A stretch of 64,000 nt of DNA from Utricularia gibba (taxonomy: Eukaryota; Streptophyta; Magnoliopsida; Lamiales; Lentibulariaceae), in contig CM007990.1 in assembly GCA_002189035.1 (NCBI GenBank), positions 1,736,001-1,800,000 on the forward strand. The letters run 5' to 3'. Position numbers and translations under genes: made by a program. The notes below the pieces were generated by a model, which was given only the letters and a program-made list of their open reading frames with translations, did no database searches and had not been told where the DNA came from. Positions 46,701 to 56,924 of this stretch are shown in pieces; position 1 is the first letter of the stretch; each line of letters begins with the position of its first letter.

Positions 46701-48001
46701 TGTGAAGTGTCATTTTCTAGTTATTTATCAGGTATTATTATATGTTAATTATGTATTAAGTCGCCAAAATTAGGAGTCTTATTATTAAGTATTTGATTTT
46801 TATTAGAAAATTCTTATTTTCCTATTTTGTATATATTTTCTGTCTTTGTTCTACCGAGGCATGTCAAGAGACTATCGTGGAGTGTTGCAGGAGTATTGCA
46901 GGTGGTCAGACTCTGAGTTTTCGTGTCTTGTACGCGAGTTGGAACGATTGTGGGCAGAAGACTGACACTAGTCAAGGCCCCTGACCTACGGCATGTCAAA
47001 GTCTGCAGAAATGATTAGGCGCTAACTTGCACACAAAGGAAGTCTGGTGGCGCACGCAAGATAGAAGGAATGATGGGAAGGGAACCCAAATGAGTTAATA
47101 CACGTGGAGAGTGATATAAAAGCCACTTGGAGTACTTAGTTTCTAACTTTTGAACCTTTCTTTTTAGACTTAGCACTTTTGAGTTCTTCCTCCCCTTCAA
47201 GGAAGAAGAATACTTAGTTTCCCTTTTCGTTTTTTGTTTTCATGGCCTTTTGTGGCTAAAACCCTTTAGTTTCTGGGAGAAGCTGAAGTTTTCTTCCAAG
47301 TCCAGAGCAATATACTCGATTTTTCGCTGAATTGATTTCGGATTTTGCATACTTCCACGCGCTTTGTTGCAGTCTTTCTATAATGACTCCTAGTCAAGGT
47401 CCATGAGTAGCAGGCGACTCCTCGCGGATTTTGGTGAAGGTCAAGGTGAAGAGCATCAACTCCAACCCTACCGATTCGCGGGAAGTAGAGGATTGTTTGT
47501 TGCCTAGGTACCATGACAGTGAACAGGTTGTGACCTCGGACCTGCCACTGGCCATTGGCAACAGTTGGGCACACGAGCACAATTCGGTTTGAAGGCAATC
47601 GAAGGCAATCCTCTTGTTTTCTTGATCGTTCAAGGTGGAATCACATGAAGCTATTCCCGTGCCTCCTTGTCAATCAGAGTGTAAGGGAGAGTAGGTTATT
47701 CCTTGCTCTATAACCAGCTATTCAGAAGAAATCAGTGAAAACCGAGGCAAGGACGGACAAGGGAACGAGATGGAATCTTATTCCCAGGAACTGCGTCCCG
47801 TAGTCAAGGCTCATCCCTTAAGTTGTATCTTTCATTTCTGCATCTTAAAAACCCCCATTTACAAAACCGTGATATTTTGTAGAAGTTTCTTACAAAGCAC
47901 TTTTCACGAAAAACAACTCCCTGAGATCGATACTCGTACTACGCTTTTTGGTGTTTTACGTTTTAAATATTTAAAATTTGTTGAGGAAACGACACGCAAC
48001 A
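46701..48001 (+). repeat. Athila-like LTR (family C), copy 2
   Basis: It begins TGTGAAGTGTCATTTTCTAG and ends GACACGCAACA. It aligns throughout with 26965-28271, including the promoter-like GTGATATAAAAGCCACTTGG at 47110-47129. Confidence 0.87.
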
Positions 48002-48007
48002 AATTTT

Positions 48008-48025
48008 TGGCGACGTTGCCGGGGA
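48008..48025 (+). promoter_or_regulatory. Primer-binding site of the Athila-like element
   Basis: TGGCGACGTTGCCGGGGA, six bases after the LTR. It differs at one base from TGGCGCCGTTGCCGGGGA, the Athila site attributed to tRNA-Asp. Confidence 0.75.
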
Positions 48026-48138
48026 TTTGTGTATTTTTGTGTTTAGTGTCATATATAGTTTTTCTTTTTCTTTTCTTTTTCATTCTTTCTTCTTGTTTTT
48101 CTTTTGTTTCTATTTTACTGCTGTTTTTCTCTGTTTTT

Positions 48139-49968
48139 ATGCATTCAGCTCCACCAAAGGGTCACCGAAGCTTGAGATCATACCGAGACATCTTGTGCTC
48201 CTTAGATCCGGAGATTGAGCGCACATTTCTGGCGAAAAAGAGGGAACAAACTTCAAATTTATTTCATGACGAAGAAATGGATGCTCAACCACCTACTGGA
48301 GTCCCTACAATGCACGGAGAATAGGAGCAACAGCATCTGCAATTTTTACCAGTCCTGCCAATCACTAATCATGGCCTAGCACTAAGGACCATCAAAGAAG
48401 AAATCACCGCCAACCATGCTGACCGATCACTTTGTATCATCTTTGACGTGGAAGACTTTGAGCTTCGCCCATATCTGTTCAAGACCCTTCCTAAGTTCGC
48501 TGGGAGAGAAAATGACGATCAATGGCCCTTGTATCCATGCGGCCAAAAGGTGCTACGGAGAACCAAGTCAAGCTGTGGGTCTTCCCTTTCAGTCTCACTG
48601 AGTGAGCCTTGGAGTGGCCGTATGGACTGCCACCATCCTCTATTGCAACCTAGGAGCAAATGGTTCAGAATTTTCTTGATCGATATGCACCCCTAGGGAA
48701 AAGCCTTCGCAGGAAGAAGAGCTTTAGCTACCATGTTACAAAGTGAAGGCGAAAATTTACAGGAGTATTATGACAGATTCAATCGGATCTGTAATACTTA
48801 TCCACAGCATGGACTTACCAAAGGTCAAATTTTACAACATTTTTATGAAGGACTGACCCCTATGATCAGAGGACAAATGGATGTCACTTGTAATGGGTCA
48901 TTACGAGAGAACCGCCACAGCACTGACGCCCGAAGATTGATAGAGCAAATGGCTGCCAATTCTTATTCTACTTCCAATCGTTATGACTACTCATACTGAG
49001 CATCTGGAGGAAATTCTCAGCCTATAAAATCAGTGCATGAAGTGGATAATTCTGAAGTTTTAGCCCAACTTGCTGCTATGAGTGATACCTTGAAGTTTGG
49101 CTTCCAATCACTTCTCCAACAACAAGGAAGGTATCAAGGAGCTTCAACCTCTTATCATTCTGATCCAGGACCTATGACACATGAGATGCCAACAGAAGAG
49201 GTGAACACATTTTTCCAAAACCAAGGAGGAACCTACAATTACGGAAACTACCAAATGCCGAGAAGAGATCATCCTGGTTTCCGCTGGAGATCAAGCCCCA
49301 TTACTAGGAAACCCTTCTACTGTTACTCAAAAAACTCTCACTGCTCCACCTCAGCCTTTGCAAATCACTGGAGTTCAAACCAACCTCTCGTTCCTTATAA
49401 GCCGAATCATAATCTGGAGTCCATGGTGAAGTCTCTTGTCGAGAGCACCACCAAGATGCATGCCGCGCAAAAAGATATGGATGGACGAATCACAAGCATG
49501 CAAACCCAGATCACCCAGCTGGTGCAACCCATGAACCAACTGGAGACGCAAGGAGCACTGCCATCACAGCCAATAAAGAACCCAGAGCGCATCAACGCTA
49601 TATCTTTAAGAAGTGGGAAGGATCTACCGGAACCTTACCCATTGTTCATGACTAAGGCGGACAGATATGAAGAAAAAGAATTAGAAGTCTTGGACAACGA
49701 TGATGACGTGGATGAGGAGATTATTTTAGAGAATCCTGATGATTCTCCAGTCCAGAACACTGTTGTACCGATGCCACCTGAAGAAGTGAAGGAGAAGGAG
49801 CCACAAGAAGTTGATCAACCCAAGTCTTTAGTCATTCCACCTCCTTTTCCTATGAGACTTCGAAGGAAGAGCAAGGACAAACGTGGACTGAAAGCATTCA
49901 TGGAGGTGATGAAGAAGGTGAACGTGAATATTCCCTTGCTGGACAAAATGGCTGGTGAATGTGCGTAG
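48139..49968 (+). pseudogene. Athila-like gag, frameshifted
   Basis: It opens with MHSAPPKGHRSLRSYRDILC and stops at about 48322. FELRPYLFKTLPKFAGREND follows near 48460, then in other frames WPYGLPPSSIATW and FLDRYAPLGKSLRRKK, the retrotransposon gag core. A frame at 48733-48999 has GENLQEYYDRFNRICNTYPQ HGLTKGQILQHFYEGL. It stops, then resumes at 49033 through 311 codons with INAISLRSGKDLPEP and the gag end RLRRKSKDKRGLKAFMEVMK KVNVNIPLLD. At least three breaks. No CCHC knuckle in the expected place, as is usual for Athila. Confidence 0.85.
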
Positions 49969-51102
49969 ATTACCGAAAATTGAACGCAGCCACCAAGAAA
50001 GACCACTACCCACTTCCATTCATTGACCAAATCCTGGAAAGACTTGCTGGAAGGAGCCATTATTGCTACTTGGATGGATACTCCGATTTTCATCAAATAC
50101 CCGTGGCTCATGAGGATCAATCTAAGGTTGTTTTCGTTTGCCCTTTTAGAACTTTTGCTTACCATAAAATGCCTTTTGGACTTTTCAATGCACCAGCAAC
50201 ATTTCAGAGATGCATGGTTAGTATTTTTTCTAAATATGTTGAGAATATTATCAAGGTTTTTATGGATTTTATTGCTTACCATAAAATACCTTAAGATATC
50301 TCCTCATCAAGAAGGATTCGAAGCCTAGACTCATTAGATGGATTTTATTGCTTGAAGAATTCGACCTGGAGATCAAGGACAAGAAAGGATGCGAGAATCT
50401 AGTAGCCGACCATCTTAGCCGCATCACCTCTGAAGAAAAATCAAGTCTTATCGATGAAAGCTTCACGGACGAGCACCTATTCATGATCCATGATGAGAGC
50501 TTCGCTGACATCATGAATTTTTTAGTGACTAGATAATTTTCTGCAGATTTCCAGCACTATGAAAAGGAAAAATTGAGGAGCGACAACTTGAACTTCATCT
50601 GGGACGATCCATATCTCTGGAAAATCGGAACTGATCAGATTATTAGGAGATGCATCCCCCAAGATGAAGTGCACTCTATTCTTTCATATTGTCATGAACT
50701 ACCTTGCGGTGGACATTTTGGTGCAAAAGTTACTGCAAAGAAGGTCCTGGAGGCTGAATTTTATTGGCCTACAATATTTAAGGATGCCTGCATTCATTGC
50801 AACACATGCCCAAATTGTCAAAGAGGAGGAAATTTGGGATACAAGGATCAAATGCCACTTCCACTCATTATCATGGGCGAGATCTTTGATGCATGGGGCA
50901 TTGACTTTATGAGACCATTTCCCCTTCTCAAAGGAAGCTCTACATCCTTCTTGTTGTTGATTATGTTTCTAAATGGGTGGAAGCCATTGCTTGTTAAAAG
51001 GATGATGCCAAAACCGTGGGTAACTTCTTGACTAACATCTTGTTTCCTAGGTTTGGACATCCAAAAATTATTATTTCAGATCATGGCACTCATTTTGTAA
51101 AT
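49960..51102 (+). pseudogene. Athila-like pol remnants: reverse transcriptase, RNase H end and integrase
   Basis: Reverse transcriptase is present in part (CVDYRKLNAATKKDHYPLPF, then YHKMPFGLFNAPATFQRCM). A jump near 50280-50345 lands in the RNase H end ([26 protein letters not shown]). The integrase zinc region reads HELPCGGHFGAKVTAKKVLE and CNTCPNCQRGGN, followed by AWGIDFMRPFPLLKGS. The sequence stops at ISDHGTHFVNH where the next repeat starts at 51103. Frameshifts occur near 50530 and 50960. Confidence 0.85.
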
Positions 51103-52600
51103 CATGTTGGGTTTCTCGTAGACATCGTATGTCTCAAAAGCAGCGGAATTTTAAAAATTTTGAGAAACCTCCAACGCAGATCTTAGAATACGGTATACAT
51201 CAGACATAGAGATGTTCAAAGTACCTTTCAGATGACTCCATTGTTCACCAACCGCCAATAGCAGATGGACTCTATGGTATCCACACGTGGAGCACTCCGT
51301 CGATAACCTTTTCAAGGCTCTTGAATGCTGGTCGAATTTCTCAGGTGCTAGTAGAGAAAAACGTCTCCTTGTGGATTAGTCTCAGAGAGCATGAACACCT
51401 TCGAGCACAACTCAAGATCTAAATCTTTTGATGATAGATATTTTGTGACATATCAAATCATATCTATATGAGATCTTTTATTTTGAGTTTAATCAATATT
51501 AATCTCAAAATAATTCTCTATTTAATTTATCCACTTTACCAATTACATCTCATGTAATTGTGTCATTCTATTTTATATCGATGAGTGACTCCACTATTGT
51601 GTGTGACCCTATAGACTTCCTCAATCAAGACCGTAATAATGGATTTATTAATTAACTCTTAATTAATCAAATCCATCATTATCGATCATAAGTGATGTCT
51701 AGCAACATATCATGATCCCTAAGATTAAAGAATAATCAGGTGAATTGATTGAGCCTTTCCATGACTAGCCATCATCACCATGCAATGAACAGCTTTCATC
51801 ATACTTATATCTCATTCGGTACCAGAACATGGGTGTGTGTCTTTTTGATGTATCGAACTTATAATTGCATTCAAGTACTAACACTCAATGACCTACTCAA
51901 ACAATTCGAGTGTCATTACCCTGGGCCCAGGACTTACTATTAGGCTTTGACGCAATTACTTGAGATATGATCTCATCGCTAACATGAGTGATGAATCCTT
52001 TATTGATCAATCAACTATCTCCAACCTTAAGGAGTCACATCCCTACTCATCCATACTAGGCAAGCCATGGTTAGGCTCCCATTAATAATGAGCAAAAATG
52101 TGAGCTTAAGATCAAGATAACTTTGTTGACCTCAAGTCTAAGCTTACTTGCAAAGCTGTCATATTTGAGATCTTGCTACTGACACTTGGTTAGTATCCCA
52201 TAGTAGCATCTCGAAGATGAGTCATCCAGTTAATTGATTCTCTAATCGACACCCACACATAGGTTCTAGTAATCTCATTACATCAATTGTGAGAACCATT
52301 GCCTAAACTGTTTAGGGAACTCAATGTGTGCCAGCTTATCTGTATTTGTGATATCCTAATTTCACAAATACTCTAGCCAGGGAGATTTAACTTGATCATG
52401 AGTGCTTAAAGAATTTCACATTATGATCTCATCATAATTTCTATAGCACATAGATCAAGTAGAGGATTTTATCAATGATATAAATTTGATTACAATTCAA
52501 AGTAAATATCAAAAGATAAGATTTTTCAATGAGTTGATTGTCTCATTGAATGTTTAAAAAATTTAAATACATAAATCAAAGTTTATGTTGAATGTTGTTT
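51103..52600. repeat. LTR-like sequence, probable solo or truncated LTR, right edge uncertain
   Basis: It begins TGTTGGGTTTCTCGTAGACA and continues CATCGTATGTCTCAAAAGCA, a start seen in plant LTRs. It interrupts Athila integrase at AAATCA|TGTTGGG. I find no coding content and no convincing CA end with a repeated AATCA, so the right border is a guess. Confidence 0.45.
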
Positions 52601-53287
52601 TTTGTTGTAAAACAGATTAGTAAAAAAAATTAATATTTAAAAAATTCCAATTTATGTGATTATTCGAGAATGAAATATATGTTTTATATTATTCACATAA
52701 AAATAAATTATTAATTTTTGATGTAGACATATATTAAGCTCACTTGTTTATTGAATTATAACTCAATAGATTTATATGCTAAAATAGAATAACAATAATT
52801 CACAAAATATTTTAACATTTCATTATCTATATATTTTTCTCAATAAATAGTTATGCATTGCCAAACTAATGTATTCATATTGGTAACGCAATGTATATTT
52901 AAACATAAGTATATATTTAAAATGTTCATGTGAAGACTACTGTGGCAGCATCATGTCTGAAATTTTTATTTAAAATATATTTGTTATGTATATTTTTATT
53001 TCAACGGCTAGTACAAGCATTTGTGACTGTGCAGACTATGGAGTTGCACATGGTTTTGAAAGTAACAGTTGCTATTACTTTATTAATAAAATTTGTCTAT
53101 ATATATGATATGGTTATCTTATAGTTTTCCACTACTTTATCTTATTGTCTCATCACTCATTACTAGAAATAATTCTATTTCAACTTCTACGTGATTGGAG
53201 GTACTCTCAAGTGTCAAGTTTCAGATTTCCACTTGGACGACATTGGTGAAGCCTACAAGGTAATAGGTTTTTTTTATTTTTTATAGA

Positions 53288-55401
53288 ATGGAGGGGTCTG
53301 GTTTGCAAAATTCTTCTCAAGCTTCTCAAACTGATTCTACTATACCTTGCGTTTTTGAAAATGAAAGAGAATTTTCTTTTGGGGAAGACCTTCAATTTTT
53401 ACAAGAGCTTGAATGTGATCCTTTACCCGAACAAGATGATTTTTCTAGTCCTCAAGAAGTGGGTTCTTCTACCTCATCGAGTCTCCTTTGTCATAAAAGA
53501 TTGAAAAACACTAGTAATGATTCTCTGGATATTCAAGAGCATTTTGTTTTTTGTAATCCCAAAAAAATTTCTTGCAAACATTGTGGTAAAGAGTACAATT
53601 TCATAAAGGGTTGGGGAACCGGTACATATAAGAGGCATGTTAAGGAGAAGCATAATGATAAATTACCTCAGTTTCGTCAAACTAGATTATGTTTAGGGGG
53701 TGACAATAGTGTGGGATTATCTAATTTTTTTTTTAATTATAAACTTTTTCAAGTGTGGTGCGTTATTTGATACTTAATGAACTTCTTTTTTCATTAGTTG
53801 AAAAACCTTCTTTTAATGATATGTTGAAACAAGCTCAACTGGGATACAAAAAATTTTCTAGGAAAACCGCACATCATATGGCACTCGAGGATTTCAAAAA
53901 TATACATGACTCTTTAATTTCTACTTTTAAATCTCTACATTGTAATTTTTGTTTGACTTGTGATGGTTGGAAAGGTTGTAACAATGAGAGTTATATTGTT
54001 ATCACATGTTCGTGGGTAGATAATTCTTGGTGTATGCAAAAATGAATTTTAGCTTTTCAAGAATGACCATCACCACATAATGGTTTTTCTATTGCTAAAA
54101 TCATTAAAAAGGTCACAGCATTTTATGGAATATCTGATAGGATTTTTTCTATTTCTTTGGATAATGACTTTGCAAATACAAATGCTATAGACATTTTGAA
54201 AAGTAGCATGAATCCTATGTTAAATAGCATTTTTTTTTCCACACTAAGTGCACTTGTCATATATTAAATTTGTGTGTTCAAAATGATTTGAAAGAATGCG
54301 AAAATTTTTTAACTCCTATTTATGATTTAATTAGTATGATTAGAACTACTCCTAATAGAAGAGAAGATTTTAAAAGGATTTGTCAAGAAAGGAACATCTC
54401 TTATCGTAAATTCAAAAGTGATTGTTCAACTAGATGGAATTCTACATATAACATGTTACAATTTTTTATTCCTTATGAACATGTTCTTATTGAATTTTGT
54501 GAATCTGTCACAGGTTACAATTTCTTGACTCATTCTATTTTTGAAAAAAATAAGAGGTTTAGTAAATTTATTAGAAATATTTTATTCTTGTACTAAGATT
54601 TTGAGTGTTATTTACTACCCAACTTCTCAACTTGTGCTTTCATGTATTTGTAAAATTTCGTTTGCTTTTTATGACCATCAAAGTGATTGTGATTTTTTGG
54701 GAGATGTAGTGCAAAAGATAAAAAATAAGTTTTTGAAATATTTTGATGAAATCCCACATTTGTTTCTTATTGCACCTGTTTTGGATCCCCGGGTTAAGTC
54801 TAGAAGTATGAAAACATTACTTGAATGTATTTCGGAATCATTTAGTGCGGATGATGTTGCTTTTTCCATTAAAAATTGTGAAGAAATAGATGTTGATGCC
54901 AATAATGTTCTACGTGTCATGTATTCCCTTTATGCATCTAAATATAGTGATCCTAGTGTTCCTATTCCTAAAGCATGTAACAATTCGACATTTGATAGTC
55001 GCAATCCAATGGACATTATTCGTAGGAAGCATAGTTCATTTGTGTCCTCCTCTTCATCATCTTCATTAAACTCTGTTGATCAAATTACACTTTACAATAA
55101 TACTCCTATTGTTGAGGGTGTTGATGATGACAACTTTGATATATTGGGTTGGTGCAAGACAAATTCTACTACTTACCCTGTCTTGGCTAGAATGGCCAAA
55201 GATCTTCTAACACCTTCAGTATCTACAGTGGCATCCGAAAGTGCATTTAGTGCAGGGGGACGAGTTCTTAATCACAAGCACTCCAAATTGAACGAAGAGA
55301 CTCTGGAGGCATGCATTTTTCTAAAGGATTGGGTGGAGGCTGTGAAAAGAAATCAAACCTTATCCTCAAGTTCAAGTGAAGATGAAGTTGAAGACTCCTA
55401 A
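53288..55401 (+). pseudogene. hAT transposase (zf-BED, hAT dimerisation), frameshifted
   Basis: The start MEGSGLQNSSQASQTDSTIP is followed by a BED zinc finger near 53575-53655: ISCKHCGKEYNFIKGWG then TYKRHVKEKH. Core parts: KPSFNDMLKQAQLGYKKFSR, LTCDGWKGCNNESYIVIT (a catalytic Asp region), RIFSISLDNDFANTNAI, and KFKSDCSTRWNSTYNML. VLDPRVKSRSMKTLLE follows. The C-terminus has the hAT dimerisation signature YPVLARMAKDLLTPSVSTVA and SESAFSAGGRVL, then an acidic Ser-rich tail. Frameshifts or stops occur near 53760, 54045, 54070, 54240 and 54595. Domain order is complete, so decay is recent compared with hAT-1. Confidence 0.9.
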
Positions 55402-55469
55402 TTTGGAAACATTTAGTGCTCCATGAAATAATATTACTTTGTAAGAAAATGTTGTATTCATGTTTTTAA

Positions 55470-56230
55470 TTAAAAGTGGGTGCCTGGAATTCGATCACAG
55501 ACTCGCAAACATCCTCCCAAGGCACCCACATGAGGGAAGAGGGTGTCTGGAAAACTGTCTCAAATACTCATTCCCAAGCACCCATATAACAGAGGTGGGT
55601 GCCTAGAAATCACTCTTCTCAGACACCCACACAATGCATTATTTTGTAGGTGCCATCCAACTATCTTTCTTGGACACTCTCCCGAGGCACCCACATGAGG
55701 GAAGAAGGTGTCTGAAAAACTGTCTCAAATACTCCTTCCCAGGCACCCATATAACAGAAGTGGGTGCCTGGAAATCACTCTTCCCAGACACCCACACAAT
55801 GCATTATTTTGTAGGTGCCATCCAACTATCTTTCTTGGACACTCTCCCGAGGCACACACATGAGGGAAGAGGGTGTCTAGAAAACTGTCTCAAATACTTC
55901 TTCCCAAGCACTCATATAACAGAAGTGAGTGCCTGGAAATCACTCTTCCCAGACACCCACACAATGCATTATTTTGTAGGTGTCGTCCAATTATCTTTCT
56001 TGGGCACTCTCTCGAGGCACCCACATGAGGGAAGAGGGTGTCTAGAAAATTGTCTCAAATACTCCTTCCCAAGCACCCATATAATAGTTGTAGGTACCTG
56101 GAAATGGCCTTACTCACTCTTTCTAGACACCCACACAAGGCATTATAGGTGCCTCGAAAAGGATATCTGACTCTCTTTCCAGACACCTACACGAGGCAAT
56201 GTGGGTGTGTGGAAAATGGTCTAAGCAATA
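55470..56230. repeat. Tandem array, about 165-base period, with GGGTGCCTGG and its inverse
   Basis: The phrase AGACACCCACACAATGCATT starts at 55621, 55786 and 55951, exactly 165 bases apart, with a diverged unit at 56125. Each unit contains GTGGGTGCCTGGAAATC, AGGCACCCATATAAC, GAGGCACCCACATGAGGGAA and GTGTCTGGAAAACTGTCTC, so the same 8-10 base core appears in both directions. It lies between the transposase stop and cargo B. Confidence 0.9.
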
Positions 56231-56924
56231 GGTGAATATTCTTTATTTATTGAAATTAATTTGTAGTAATTAGGATATATAAAATCATTTCATTTTCAGA
56301 TTTTTATATTCCAATTAATGCACCAAAAAAATTTTATATTTATGAAAATTAAGAATACCTTCAAAGATTGCACAATCCCCAAATTTCGGGTACGGGTGCC
56401 TAATTTTTCATTTCTTCTGCCAGTCGCCCACATTAGCGATTCTGGGTGCTTCAAAATTGGAGTATTAATTACACGATGGATTCGCATCAATTCAAACAAA
56501 CGGCACACACCTTGTCTGAAAATAACGGAAGCTATTACCGACAACCTACGAAAGTAGGGATATCATTGCGCGTAATCATTAGCTTATGATTTGGTGTATT
56601 AAACCAAATCCCCACGCACCCATACACAGCGCTACACATCACCACCCCACTCCCCACGTTGTCAATTAAGACAACCCTAATCCCCACCCATGTGGTAAGA
56701 AAATTTTCTTACCTCTTTCCCCCTCCCCCCAGCCGAAAGCGACCGGACGCCCCCACAATCCCATCACCTACTTGGAGTGTTCTTTAAATTAAACAAGGTA
56801 AGTGATTTATTTTCCACCATGGGTTGCTGATCTATGTTCCAATTTGTAGTACCTTGTCGAATTATTGTAGTTTGAATTTTTATACAATTCTTATGAGTGT
56901 TTGTAGATACACACTTCTGAAAAA
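56231..56924. other. Promoter and leader region of cargo B in hAT-2
   Basis: No separate gene supported. A CT/CA-rich, C-rich stretch at 56600-56760 looks like a leader, followed by a possible intron (GTAAGT at 56799, acceptor near 56905). Confidence 0.4.

Larger units (their letters stand above)
46701..51102 (+). mobile_element. Athila-like Ty3/gypsy element: 5' LTR, leader, gag and partial pol
   Basis: The 5' LTR (46701-48001) is followed by a primer-binding site, gag and pieces of pol, then a break at 51102 where another LTR-like sequence begins. The protease and much of reverse transcriptase and RNase H are deleted: gag runs straight into CVDYRKLNAATKKDHYPLPF near 49965. No 3' LTR occurs in the window downstream. 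Confidence 0.85.

Noticed and set aside
49407-50282. Minus-strand frames opposite the Athila-like gag and reverse transcriptase
   Set aside because: Shadows of recognised gag and pol frames on the plus strand.
55470-56230. CRISPR-like or satellite array
   Set aside because: Units are adjacent 165-base repeats without spacers in a plant transposon, so not CRISPR; three to four units inside one element are too few for a satellite.
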